From contig CAMOYI010000006.1 in NCBI GenBank assembly GCA_946629885.1, forward strand, positions 1-44,363: a DNA stretch of 44,363 nt, written 5' to 3'. This DNA comes from an uncultured Mycoplasmatota bacterium (GTDB lineage Bacteria > Bacillota_I > Bacilli_A > RF39 > UBA660). The notes under the pieces were generated by a model that ran no database searches, had not been told where the DNA came from, and saw only the letters and a list, made by a program, of their open reading frames with translations. Positions 32,503 to 41,055 of the stretch are shown here, piece after piece. The position numbers and the translations under genes were made by a program. The stretch's first letter is position 1. Each line of letters begins with the position of its first letter.

Positions 32503-33219
32503 ATGAATAGAAAAGGTTTTACATTAGTCGAATTATTAGCTATTATCATGCTTTTAACTATTTTAGTTGTCTTGATAATTACAAATGTAACTGGACCTTT
32601 AGATAGTTCTAATAGTACTATAGAAAATTCGCAGATAAACGTACTTTTAGCAGCAGCAAAAAACTACGCAGAAGATAATATTAATGATTATGCAAGTTGT
32701 ACATACAATACTAATCTGCCAATACCAAGCTTGTGCTCAATAAGTACAAGAGTGCTTGTCGATGAAGGATACTTGAATGAAGAAGAGATAGATAGATTAG
32801 ATGACAAACACACCATAATAGCATGTTACAATTCTGACAACACTACTATTTCTGTGTATTATAAGGATAAGAGAACAGCCGACTGTAAAGATGTTGAATC
32901 TCATAGGATTCATATAGAACCACAGATAATGTCTACTTATTACTTAGACACGGCTACTTTGTCGACAAACATATCGACAAACGGCGTATTTGAATCTTTT
33001 GTTTGCGAGGTTAGTCCAGATGATTTCGAACGCTCAAGCTGGGCTACTTGTACCATTTCAAGCGACCATAAATCGATGTACATCCAATATTATGGAAGAG
33101 AAGATTTTCCTTATTTGAGTTCTCAAAATTTGACCATAAGAATAATAGGTAAATATAAAGATGAAAACGATAATGAAAAAGAACTAACGAAGAACTTTAG
33201 GTTAGTTATATTTAAATAG
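32503..33219 (+). CDS. Type IV pilin-like protein (GFTLVE leader)
   Basis: 238 aa. MNRKGFTLVELLAIIMLLTI: canonical prepilin leader. The mature part starts with a helix (NVLLAAAKNYAEDN, also found in pseudopilins of this type) and has several Cys, ending in a beta-rich domain (~150-238). ATG at 32503 lies 6 nt after the previous TGA; an in-frame TTG at 32494 would overlap it and is less likely. Confidence 0.87.
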   Translation: MNRKGFTLVELLAIIMLLTILVVLIITNVTGPLDSSNSTIENSQINVLLAAAKNYAEDNINDYASCTYNTNLPIPSLCSISTRVLVDEGYLNEEEIDRLDDKHTIIACYNSDNTTISVYYKDKRTADCKDVESHRIHIEPQIMSTYYLDTATLSTNISTNGVFESFVCEVSPDDFERSSWATCTISSDHKSMYIQYYGREDFPYLSSQNLTIRIIGKYKDENDNEKELTKNFRLVIFK

Positions 33220-33233
33220 GCGAGGGATATCAT

Positions 33234-33716
33234 ATGAATAGAAAAGGCTTTACAGTACTCGAATTGTTAGTAAGTATCATAATATTATCAGTAGTTTTGA
33301 CATTTGCTATGAATTTATTTTTAAGAGTGCGTGCTTCATATACTACAGAGAAAAAAAATATCGAGATGGAAGTGTCTAAAAGCATTGTGATAGATACAGT
33401 CATGAGTGACGTATACGAATATGGTGTTAGCAGCGTAAATTGTGTTGGAGATAATGTTACAATAAATTTTAATACAACTCCCGTCACTAAAAAAATTCTC
33501 GCTTTTAACAAAAGTGACGCTTCATACGATTATATAACATACAGAGATAATGCAAACGTAATTATGTCTAGAAGGCTACCAAAGGGCAGTCTAAAAAGTG
33601 GACCTATATGTAGATCAAGTCTTGGACTGAGTGAGGGCGCAATTACAAATATCTTCTATAGAATAGAGGATGACAATAAAAACGACTATTCCATAGATAT
33701 GTTCCTACCGGCATAG
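33234..33716 (+). CDS. Type IV pilin-like protein (GFTVLE leader)
   Basis: 160 aa. MNRKGFTVLELLVSIIILSVV: canonical prepilin leader; the layout RVRASYTTEKKNIEMEVSKSIVIDTVMSD resembles GspJ/ComGF-like minor pilins. Binding site GAGGG before the ATG. The last 31 bases overlap the convergent radical SAM gene. No assembly ATPase, platform protein or prepilin peptidase is in the window, so those must lie elsewhere. Confidence 0.87.
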   Translation: MNRKGFTVLELLVSIIILSVVLTFAMNLFLRVRASYTTEKKNIEMEVSKSIVIDTVMSDVYEYGVSSVNCVGDNVTINFNTTPVTKKILAFNKSDASYDYITYRDNANVIMSRRLPKGSLKSGPICRSSLGLSEGAITNIFYRIEDDNKNDYSIDMFLPA

Positions 33717-34606
33717 TCACCCTGATAAATATCATTATCTATCAAATATCTATCAATTTTGTTTAAAAGTGTAAACTTACCTACAAGCCACTCTGGTTTG
33801 TAGAGTTTTTTTAAATCGGGATTACTTATTATTCTGTGAATTACTATATTTTTATCTAAGTACTGTAATTGTTTAGCGACGATTGTAATATAATCTTTCT
33901 CAGTCAGCAATTTAAAAGGATAGTTCTCATATATATTGTAAAATTTCGTATCTTTTTCAATGTATAACATGTGAATTTTGATTCCAGATATTCCCAATGA
34001 ATTTACATATTTTGCTGTGTCAATCATCATCTTTGGAGTTTCATTTGGTAACCCATTTATTATGTGAACTACTATGTCTATTCCCAAATTTTTAAGTTTT
34101 TTAACTGCGTGAGTAAATTCATCTCTAGTATGATTTCTATTAATCGATTTAAGTGTTTTATCATGACAAGATTGAAGCCCCAATTCAACTGTCAGATATG
34201 TTCTTTTAGATAAGTCTTTTAAATAAGAAAGAACTTCTTCATCTAAACAGTCGCATCGTGTTCCTATATTAATTCCAACTACATCACTAATTTTTAGTAT
34301 TGGCTCATATATTTCTTTTAATTTATCAACACTTGCATATGTATTTGTACCAGCTTCGAAATATAAGATATATTTTGGATTTTTCCACTTATTTGACAAC
34401 AGTTTTTTCATCTTTTCTATTTGTACTATTATGTCGTCGTTTTTATCTCCAATATATGGCGTCTTACTACAAAAAATACAACCGCCAACACCTTTAGTTC
34501 CATCTATATTTGGACAGGTAAAGTTGGCATCTAAACTTAATTTTACGATTTTGCAACCAAATTTTTTCCTATAAAAGTCATTTAAAGTATAGTAATGTTT
34601 GTCCAA
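33686..34606 (-). CDS. Radical SAM protein, TIGR01212/YhcC family
   Basis: 306 aa. YYTLNDFYRKKFGCKIVKLSLD then the cluster motif CPNIDGTKGVGGCIFC (C-x12-C-x2-C spacing of this family), LYFEAGTNTYAS, GTRCDCLDEEVL, LTVELGLQSCHDKTL, and VHIINGLPNET. YhcC-type proteins bind a 4Fe-4S cluster and S-adenosylmethionine; I know of no firmly established reaction. TTG at 34606 is taken as start, with GGTGA about 10 nt upstream and the N-terminus aligned to the family. Confidence 0.9.
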   Translation of the reverse strand: MDKHYYTLNDFYRKKFGCKIVKLSLDANFTCPNIDGTKGVGGCIFCSKTPYIGDKNDDIIVQIEKMKKLLSNKWKNPKYILYFEAGTNTYASVDKLKEIYEPILKISDVVGINIGTRCDCLDEEVLSYLKDLSKRTYLTVELGLQSCHDKTLKSINRNHTRDEFTHAVKKLKNLGIDIVVHIINGLPNETPKMMIDTAKYVNSLGISGIKIHMLYIEKDTKFYNIYENYPFKLLTEKDYITIVAKQLQYLDKNIVIHRIISNPDLKKLYKPEWLVGKFTLLNKIDRYLIDNDIYQGDYAGRNISME

Positions 34607-34623
34607 TTTGCTTCACCAAAAGT

Positions 34624-34632
34624 ATTTTACCA
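34624..34632 (-). promoter_or_regulatory. Extended -10 promoter of the radical SAM gene
   Basis: Minus strand TGGTAAAAT (34632-34624), 17 nt before the TTG start. Part of the palindrome shared with the divergent promoter. Confidence 0.6.
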
Positions 34633-34646
34633 TATTTTTATTTTTA

Positions 34647-34655
34647 TGGTATAAT
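34647..34655 (+). promoter_or_regulatory. Extended -10 promoter of the PGM-like gene
   Basis: TGGTATAAT at 34647-34655, 22 nt before the ATG; TGGAGG is the binding site. Together with the minus promoter it forms ACCATA (34629-34634) ... TATGGT (34645-34650). Confidence 0.6.
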
Positions 34656-34677
34656 AATAAAAGAATGGAGGACTGAC

Positions 34678-36054
34678 ATGAAGAAAAGTATTATGTTATT
34701 GATAAATGGCTTTGGAATTGAAAAAAAAGACTCAGTAGAAATATACAGTGCTTCTCTAATGCCAGCGTTAGATTCATTAACTAAAAAATATATATTTGGA
34801 AGTCTTGAAGCTCCTGTAAGCGACTATAACAATGGATATAGACTCTTTAGCATTTCTCAAGAAAAGACTATCGAACAAGATGTTGTAGATAAAGCGATAG
34901 AAGATAAATCGATATCTAATATAGATGGAATGAAAAAGTTACAAGCAGAACTTCCTTCTGGAAATAAAATCCATATATTTTATGTAGTAGAATCTGGACG
35001 AAAACTGATGCAGGTTAGGGACTTATTACATCTTATCAATCCTTTGAAAGATAAGACTGTGTACCTCCATATAGTTTTTAGCAGCTCTGATGTAAATGGT
35101 TACGATGAAATTGAACGCATTTTATCTAAGTTAGCATTTGAACTTGGTGAATATTCTAAACTTGGAATTATCGTTGGAAAAGATAAATTAAACGATGAGA
35201 ACATTGATAAAACCGTACTTGGCAAGTATGGTGAGCATTGGGGAGAATATGCAAAGAAGATAGAAATATTAAAAAGAGACGTAGTCACACCAAATGAAGT
35301 TTCAGCATTTTTTATAAATAGTGGTTTTGAGTTCAGTAATCAAGATAGAGTTTTATTTTTAAATTATAGTCAAGTAGATTTTACTAGCATATTAAATGTT
35401 CTATCTGTTAATAACGCCGAATTATACAGTTTATTTGAAATGCAAGGATGCTCAAATCTATTTGAAAGAGGCGAGAGTAGTGTAGATTGTTTTAATAGTA
35501 AACTACTTAAAATTAATAAAAAAGTCTTATTTTTGACAGATAAGGAAAAAATAAACGATATAAACTATTATTTAAATGGAATGCAAACTAGAATAATTCC
35601 TAATGTAACTTATGCCGTAAGAAATCTAGACTTCTTAAAAGATAAGGAAAGTTTATCCAAAATATTTAACGACTCTTATGATGGTCTAATAATAGATTTC
35701 AACATAGGAAATTTGACAAAGGTAGATGAAATAAAGGGTAATCTAAAAGATATAGACTCGATTATAAAACCTTTGGAGGAATTTTCTTTGGAAAATGGTA
35801 TCTTATTTATGATAAGCAGTCTTTTTGGAATGCATGCGATAGTAATGGACGGAGCAATGCAAAAGACAGTCAATTTTTCAGGAAGAGTTCCTTGCATTGT
35901 CGTGAGTAAAGATTACTTAAAAAGTAATTATTCTATATCTGATAAAGATACATACGATCTATCTACTGCCTTTTTATCTAGTATAAGTGATACACAAATT
36001 GGTAGTGGAATAATTCATAAAAAGTCATTCTTAGAACAACTATTAAAAAGATAG
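34678..36054 (+). CDS. Degenerate cofactor-independent phosphoglycerate mutase homologue (probable pseudoenzyme)
   Basis: 458 aa; true enzymes are about 510. The N-terminus MLLINGFGIEKKD ... LMPALDSL follows the iPGM opening (LLILDGWG ... TPxLDxL), but the metal-binding Asp is Asn10. The middle contains a helix-rich insert region with KYGEHWGEYAKKIEILKRD. In the C-terminal phosphatase part, NLTKVDEIKGNLKDIDSIIKPLEEF takes the place of DMVGHTGN...AVExVDxxL and ISSLFGMHA the place of ITADHGN, so key metal ligands are lost. It probably does not catalyse the mutase reaction; a binding or structural role is possible. The family call rests on motif alignment by eye. Confidence 0.6.
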   Translation: MKKSIMLLINGFGIEKKDSVEIYSASLMPALDSLTKKYIFGSLEAPVSDYNNGYRLFSISQEKTIEQDVVDKAIEDKSISNIDGMKKLQAELPSGNKIHIFYVVESGRKLMQVRDLLHLINPLKDKTVYLHIVFSSSDVNGYDEIERILSKLAFELGEYSKLGIIVGKDKLNDENIDKTVLGKYGEHWGEYAKKIEILKRDVVTPNEVSAFFINSGFEFSNQDRVLFLNYSQVDFTSILNVLSVNNAELYSLFEMQGCSNLFERGESSVDCFNSKLLKINKKVLFLTDKEKINDINYYLNGMQTRIIPNVTYAVRNLDFLKDKESLSKIFNDSYDGLIIDFNIGNLTKVDEIKGNLKDIDSIIKPLEEFSLENGILFMISSLFGMHAIVMDGAMQKTVNFSGRVPCIVVSKDYLKSNYSISDKDTYDLSTAFLSSISDTQIGSGIIHKKSFLEQLLKR

Positions 36055-36077
36055 GTTTAAATTTAAACCTATCTTTT
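36046..36077. terminator. Perfect 32-bp palindrome, bidirectional terminator
   Basis: AAAAGATAGGTTTAAA (36046-36061) is the exact complement of TTTAAACCTATCTTTT (36062-36077). It serves the PGM-like gene on plus and smc on minus and overlaps both coding ends. Confidence 0.88.
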
Positions 36078-39021
36078 ATTTCATACTGTCGAGTTTAACA
36101 CTTACTAGTTTTGAGACACCTGACTCTTGCATCGTTATTCCGTATAGTGTATTTGCATATTCCATTGTCTTCTTCTTATGAGTTATGACTATAAATTGAG
36201 TTTTGTTTTCATATTCTTTTAAATAGTTACCAAATGTATCTACATTTGCTTCGTCAAGCGCTGCCTCAACTTCATCTAATATGCAAAAAGGTACAGTTTT
36301 AACATTCAATATTGCAAATAGTAGGGCAATTGCAGTAAGGGTTTTTTCTCCACCACTCAATAGTGAAATACTCTTTAGTTTTTTACCAGGTGGTTCAGCG
36401 ATGATGTCTATACCTGTTTCTAACATATCTAAGGGATTGGTTAACACTAACTCTCCATTTCCACCCTTAAATAATTGTCTAAAGACTTTCTTAAATTCAG
36501 AATTGACCTGATTAAATGTACTAGAAAATTCTTCAATCATAGTTTTGTCCATGTCATCAATAATTTGAAGTAAATCGTCTATCGATGACTTTAAATCATC
36601 CCTTTGATTAGATAGGAAAGTATATCTTTCATTGACACGCTCAAATTCGCTTATAGCGCCTGTGTTTACTTCACCTAAGTCTTTAATATTTCTCTTTAAC
36701 TCTTGTACTTTTCCTCTCGAACTCTCGATATCAGGATTAATTCCATATTCTATCTTAGCTCTCTCATAAGTAATAGAGTATTCATCATTTAATCTGATTA
36801 ATAGATTATCCAGCTTAATATCTAGTTTCCCAATGGCAACATCTATCTGATTCAAATCACTTACTAACTTGTTATAAGTTGAATTTACTTTTTTGTTTGC
36901 GAGTTCCAATTCGGAAAGTTCATCATTTGTACTAGATTTTTTATCTTTTAAACTGTCGATGATCTCTTGTAAAGAATTTTTTTCACTCGTCTTTTCATAG
37001 TAAGCATTTAGTACTCTATCGAGTTCTTTATCAAGAGCCCCGGATTTTAAATTATTAGTTCCATCTAATTCTTTTTTCTTATTAGAAATATTTTCTTGAA
37101 TGGAATCTATATTTGACATTTTAGTCTTTATGACGATATTGGAAGTAGTAATAGAATTGGTTAGTTCATTCATCATGTTCTCATTTAAATTTAAATCTTT
37201 TGCTAGACTTTCCAATTTTCCATTTTTATAGTCTATTTCCTCATTCAACATTCCTAGGGTGTGTTTAAGACTAACAAGAGTAGCTTTTTCATTGATAGTA
37301 TTTTTGTTATTCTTCTTATCACCACCACTCATAGAACCACCAGCATGAAGTATTTCTCCATCCAAAGTAATAACCCTGTAAGAATAATTTATTTCTTTAC
37401 CGATTTTGTTCATATCATAGATATTGTTAACAACTATTATATTGCCAAGTTGGTTAGAAACTATATTTTGATATTTTGTATCATATGTCACTAGATTTGA
37501 TGCGATGTCCACAAATCCTGAATATGATTTTACTTTCTTTAAAGTATCTGTATCTATGTATTTAGACTTGATGATATTCATAGGAAAGAATGTCGCTCTA
37601 CCTAAGTGGTTTTCTTTTAGAAAATTAATAGCTTCTGTTGCAGATACTTCATTATCACAGACGATGACATTCTGGTTATAAGATAATGCTGTTTCTATTG
37701 CAGTAGAATATTTTTCTTCTACGTCTATTAGACTACCGAGTGTTCCATGAAGCCCTTTTAATCTCGGATTCGCTAGGCATTGTTTTACAGGTGCTGGCAC
37801 TAAAGAATCATTTGCAATATTTGACTCTAATATATCTATTCTATTCTTAGTCTCTCCGAGCAATTTAGATTTAAGTGCAACTTCATTTGAAAGATTATTT
37901 CTAGATGCTATCAATTTTTTGTGTTCTAGTTCTAGTTCCGTCAATTTTTGATTTTGACCAGATAAATTTTCTTCTTCTATTTTTAATTCTTGCTTTAATA
38001 CTTTAACATTGTTTTCTAATTCTAATATAGCTTCCTTTAAAGAAATAATATTTGCACTTAATTTGACATCATCGACTTCATATTTTTTTCTTTCCGAAAT
38101 GACTTGTTTCTCTGCCTCCAGCGAGCTTATCTCTTCGGTAATTTCTAAAAGTTTAGCACTTTTAGCATTGATATCTTGATCGAGTTTGATAATTGTGAGT
38201 TTCAACTTCTCAATTTTCGCATCATCTTTACTAGATGACATATCTATTTCACTTATCTCTTTTTCAATTACTTCCTTATTCTTTTTTAAATTGTCGTATT
38301 CACTATTAAGCTTAGAAATATCGTTTATTAGTAGTGAGACTTCCAACTGTTCGAGTTCCTTTTTAAAGCTTAAATACTTACTTGCTTTTTCTTTTTGTTC
38401 TCTAAGTGGTTCCAAATTGACTGATAACTCATTAATTATTAAGTCTATTTTATTTAAATTGTCATTTGTCTTATCTAATTTTTTTAGACTGTCTATTTTT
38501 CTTTTCTTATACTTAAGTACGCCGGCAGCTTCTTCAATAATTACGCGCCTGTCTTCTGGTCGATTGTTAAGAATTTCTCCGATTCTACCTTGTCCAATGA
38601 TACTGAATGCTTCCTTACCTGCGCCGGTATCTAGAAATAAGTCAGTAATGTCTTTAAGTCTTACTCTTGCTCCATTGATAGTGTATTCGTTATCTCCAGA
38701 GGAATATACAGTTCTTTTTATTTCTAATTCGTCAAAATCGCTTTTTAAATAGTGGTCTTTATTGTCAAAGATTAGAGACACACTCGCTCTAGTCAATGGC
38801 TTTCTAGAACTAGATCCTTGAAATATTACATCGCTCATAGCATTATCTCCACGCAATGCTTTTACGGACTGTTCTCCTAAGACCCATCTAACTGCATCTA
38901 CAATGTTAGATTTACCGCTTCCATTTGGACCGACAATGCCTGTTATGCCATCTTTAATCTCTATATCAATTTTATCTGCAAACGACTTAAAACCGTATGC
39001 TTTAATACTTTTGAGTTGCAT
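36076..39021 (-). CDS. smc: Chromosome segregation ATPase SMC, short-armed
   Basis: 981 aa (about 1180 in B. subtilis). Walker A GPNGSGKSN at 31-39; coiled coil ~170-405; hinge ~410-575 with KGLHGTLGSLIDVEEKYSTA in its first part and GGSMSGG at its end; second coiled coil; ABC signature LLSGGEKTLTAIALLFA; Walker B PFCILDEVEAALDEANV. All functional parts are intact, but each arm is roughly 85-100 residues shorter than usual. SMC organises and segregates the chromosome with ScpA/ScpB. It follows rnc by 12 nt, the usual Bacilli order. RBS AAGGATG. Confidence 0.95.
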   Translation of the reverse strand: MQLKSIKAYGFKSFADKIDIEIKDGITGIVGPNGSGKSNIVDAVRWVLGEQSVKALRGDNAMSDVIFQGSSSRKPLTRASVSLIFDNKDHYLKSDFDELEIKRTVYSSGDNEYTINGARVRLKDITDLFLDTGAGKEAFSIIGQGRIGEILNNRPEDRRVIIEEAAGVLKYKKRKIDSLKKLDKTNDNLNKIDLIINELSVNLEPLREQKEKASKYLSFKKELEQLEVSLLINDISKLNSEYDNLKKNKEVIEKEISEIDMSSSKDDAKIEKLKLTIIKLDQDINAKSAKLLEITEEISSLEAEKQVISERKKYEVDDVKLSANIISLKEAILELENNVKVLKQELKIEEENLSGQNQKLTELELEHKKLIASRNNLSNEVALKSKLLGETKNRIDILESNIANDSLVPAPVKQCLANPRLKGLHGTLGSLIDVEEKYSTAIETALSYNQNVIVCDNEVSATEAINFLKENHLGRATFFPMNIIKSKYIDTDTLKKVKSYSGFVDIASNLVTYDTKYQNIVSNQLGNIIVVNNIYDMNKIGKEINYSYRVITLDGEILHAGGSMSGGDKKNNKNTINEKATLVSLKHTLGMLNEEIDYKNGKLESLAKDLNLNENMMNELTNSITTSNIVIKTKMSNIDSIQENISNKKKELDGTNNLKSGALDKELDRVLNAYYEKTSEKNSLQEIIDSLKDKKSSTNDELSELELANKKVNSTYNKLVSDLNQIDVAIGKLDIKLDNLLIRLNDEYSITYERAKIEYGINPDIESSRGKVQELKRNIKDLGEVNTGAISEFERVNERYTFLSNQRDDLKSSIDDLLQIIDDMDKTMIEEFSSTFNQVNSEFKKVFRQLFKGGNGELVLTNPLDMLETGIDIIAEPPGKKLKSISLLSGGEKTLTAIALLFAILNVKTVPFCILDEVEAALDEANVDTFGNYLKEYENKTQFIVITHKKKTMEYANTLYGITMQESGVSKLVSVKLDSMK

Positions 39022-39033
39022 ATTAACACATCC

Positions 39034-39681
39034 TTATTTTACACTTTTTCTATAGGCATCGAATGCTGCCTTTTGTTCTGCTTCTTTTTTGCTCTTGCCG
39101 GTACCTGTACCAAAAATCATATCGTTTATTACTACATTTACCACATAAGTTTTGTCGTGGGCAGGGCCAGATTCCTTGACGAGTTTATATTCTAAAGACT
39201 TTTTATCAGTTTGAACCATCTCTTGTAATAATGACTTGTAGTCCGAATAAAACTTGATGCCTTTTTCGATATAAGGCGTAATTATACTCAATATATATTT
39301 TTTACTTTCCTCATAACCGTAGCTTAAAAATATTGCACCTAAAATTGCTTCGAAAACATCTGCGATAATCGTTTCGTTTACATTATGTATCTGACCATTT
39401 CCAACTTTAATATATGGAATAAAGCCTAATGCTTTAGAGTATTCATATAAGGCATGCTCACATACATAACGAGAACGTATCTTAGTCATTTCTCCTTCTT
39501 TATACTTGCCAGTAGAGTAAAAGTATTCACTAGTTATTAACTCCAATACAGCATCTCCCAAAAACTCCAGTCTCTCATAACTTTCGACGTTGTGCTCATT
39601 GGAATATGATGAGTGAGTTAAAGCAGTCTCAATATTAGACACTTTGTTTACATCTAAACCAAACTTATTTAAGAAATTCAT
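39034..39681 (-). CDS. rnc: Ribonuclease III
   Basis: 215 aa. RNase III signature ERLEFLGDAVLELI, second catalytic region ADVFEAILGAIFLSYG, and a C-terminal double-stranded RNA binding domain (FGTGTGKSKKEAEQKAAFDA). It processes rRNA precursors and other double-stranded RNA. An ATG at 39699 is in frame, but it overlaps a TATAAT (39703-39698); ATG 39681 has GGTGA upstream and starts at MNFLNKFGLD, so it is preferred. Confidence 0.94.
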   Translation of the reverse strand: MNFLNKFGLDVNKVSNIETALTHSSYSNEHNVESYERLEFLGDAVLELITSEYFYSTGKYKEGEMTKIRSRYVCEHALYEYSKALGFIPYIKVGNGQIHNVNETIIADVFEAILGAIFLSYGYEESKKYILSIITPYIEKGIKFYSDYKSLLQEMVQTDKKSLEYKLVKESGPAHDKTYVVNVVINDMIFGTGTGKSKKEAEQKAAFDAYRKSVK

Positions 39682-39697
39682 ATTTTTCACCGTATTC

Positions 39698-39703
39698 ATT
39701 ATA
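39698..39703 (-). promoter_or_regulatory. -10 box of the rnc-smc operon
   Basis: TATAAT on the minus strand (39703-39698), 16 nt before the preferred ATG; it overlaps the alternative upstream ATG. -35 weak. Confidence 0.5.
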
Positions 39704-39745
39704 CTACTAAATAGGGTATAATTACTAGATTAATTTTTTTATGGT

Positions 39746-39774
39746 TTTACAAAAGTATTTTTTTATAGTAAAAT
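39746..39774 (+). promoter_or_regulatory. Promoter of the ZnuA-like lipoprotein gene
   Basis: TTTACA (39746-39751), 17-nt spacer, TAAAAT (39769-39774); binding site GTAGGTG follows. Confidence 0.6.
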
Positions 39775-39799
39775 TAATTTATCAAAGTAGGTGTCGTTT

Positions 39800-40675
39800 A
39801 TGAAAAAAAAGATATTATCCATTGTTTTTTTACTAACCGTGATGTTTAGTATGACAGGATGTATTATTAAGAGGGATAATCTAGAAAATGTAGATATATA
39901 TACTACGGTTTATCCAATAGAGTATTTAGTAGATACACTTTATGGCTATAATTCGAATGTATTGAGCATTTATCCTGCAGAGATAGATTTGTCTAGCTAT
40001 AAGCTTACTAAAAAGCAAATAGATAAATATTCTAAGGGCGAACTATTTATTTATAATGGGTTATCTAACGAAAAAAGTATTGCAAGAGATCTATTAAATT
40101 CAAATACGAGTTTAAAGATTATTGATGTATCTCAAGGATTAGAGTTTACATATTCTACAGAAGAGCTATGGTTAAATCCTAGAGATTACTTAATGATGGC
40201 TCACAACGTCAAAAATGGAATTGAAGAATATATTAGTAATAAATATATAATAGAAGAGATAGATAAAAATTATGAAAGTCTAAAATACTTGATAAGCAGT
40301 ATCGATGCTGAATTAGAAACTATACCAGAAAATGCCAAAGATAAGAATATCATTATTGCAAGTGATTCACTTTCTTTCCTTGAAAAATACGGATTTGTTT
40401 TGACTAACGTCGATAATACAAAAGGAGAAGTACCAAACACTGTAATTCAAAAAGCAAAAAAACTAGTGCAAGGAAAGACAGTTAAATATGTATTCTTATT
40501 GGATACTATGGAAGAAAGTGATGTAGTTAAAGATTTAGTTAGCGCCGGCGCTGAAGTTGTTAAAGTTAGAAGTATGAGTATAAAAAAAGAGACTGATAAA
40601 GAAAATGGCGTCAATTATAAGACGATGATGCAGGACATAATGGAAGCACTAAAAAAAGAAGTTTACGAAGAGTAA
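39800..40675 (+). CDS. ZnuA/TroA-like metal-binding lipoprotein homologue lacking the metal ligands
   Basis: 291 aa. Lipoprotein signal with lipobox MTGC. The order YTTVYPIEYLVDTLYGYNSNV ... IDLSSYKLTKKQIDKYSKGELFIYNG ... ELWLNPRDYLMMAHNV ... IIIASDSLSFLEKYGFVLTNVD follows the zinc/manganese binding-protein family. The metal-binding histidines are gone: HDYEP is LSSYKL, the HxWLDP histidine is replaced (ELWLNP), and the H in the HDAxxYF segment is Ser. No permease or ATPase gene is nearby. It is likely a surface protein with a changed ligand or role. ATG 39800 preferred over GTG 39791. Confidence 0.75.
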   Translation: MKKKILSIVFLLTVMFSMTGCIIKRDNLENVDIYTTVYPIEYLVDTLYGYNSNVLSIYPAEIDLSSYKLTKKQIDKYSKGELFIYNGLSNEKSIARDLLNSNTSLKIIDVSQGLEFTYSTEELWLNPRDYLMMAHNVKNGIEEYISNKYIIEEIDKNYESLKYLISSIDAELETIPENAKDKNIIIASDSLSFLEKYGFVLTNVDNTKGEVPNTVIQKAKKLVQGKTVKYVFLLDTMEESDVVKDLVSAGAEVVKVRSMSIKKETDKENGVNYKTMMQDIMEALKKEVYEE

Positions 40676-40686
40676 ACTTTTTTTTA
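40659..40686. terminator. Terminator, probably bidirectional
   Basis: AAGTTTAC (40659-40666) / GTAAACTT (40672-40679), 5-nt loop, T-run to 40685. On the minus strand a T-rich run also follows the stem (AAAAAAAG at 40651-40658 on plus). Confidence 0.8.
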
Positions 40687-40689
40687 AAA

Positions 40690-41049
40690 CTAGATTCCAA
40701 TATCGTTAATTTCACTGTCTGTCGATTTCAACTCCAAATACAAAGATATTCCCCCAGCAGTTAAGAATAGAATAGAGGTTATGACATTTATAAGAGTATC
40801 CCTATTTTTATTAGAATTATACCTTTTAAATGAAATAAAGATAAAATAAATATAGATAAAAAAAGCTATTGTTAGTACTACTAAGTTGACACTATGAAAC
40901 TCCGTCAACTTTTTTTTATCGTGCGTAAGAGTATATTCTTTTTCTAGTTTATTAGAGTACAAAGCTGCCACTGATATAAAAATATAAATATACCAAACCA
41001 AGTCGTCTAAATTTAATGCACTTATTTTTGATGATGTAGTATCACTCAT
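40690..41049 (-). CDS. Small membrane protein, unknown
   Basis: 119 aa from ATG 41049 (MSDTTSSKISALNLDD). Three hydrophobic segments at about 17-37, 60-82 and 93-112. No family recognised. No Shine-Dalgarno sequence is visible before the ATG; a TATGAT lies 6 nt upstream, which would put the transcription start at or next to the ATG, so the mRNA may be leaderless. A longer frame from TTG 41070 exists but has no better signal. Convergent with the ZnuA-like gene. Confidence 0.55.
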   Translation of the reverse strand: MSDTTSSKISALNLDDLVWYIYIFISVAALYSNKLEKEYTLTHDKKKLTEFHSVNLVVLTIAFFIYIYFIFISFKRYNSNKNRDTLINVITSILFLTAGGISLYLELKSTDSEINDIGI

Positions 41050-41055
41050 ACAATA

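Noticed and set aside
38186-38752. 188-codon plus-strand open frame inside smc
   Set aside because: Antisense of the coiled coil; Ser/Phe/Leu-rich composition typical of shadows of Lys/Glu-rich genes.
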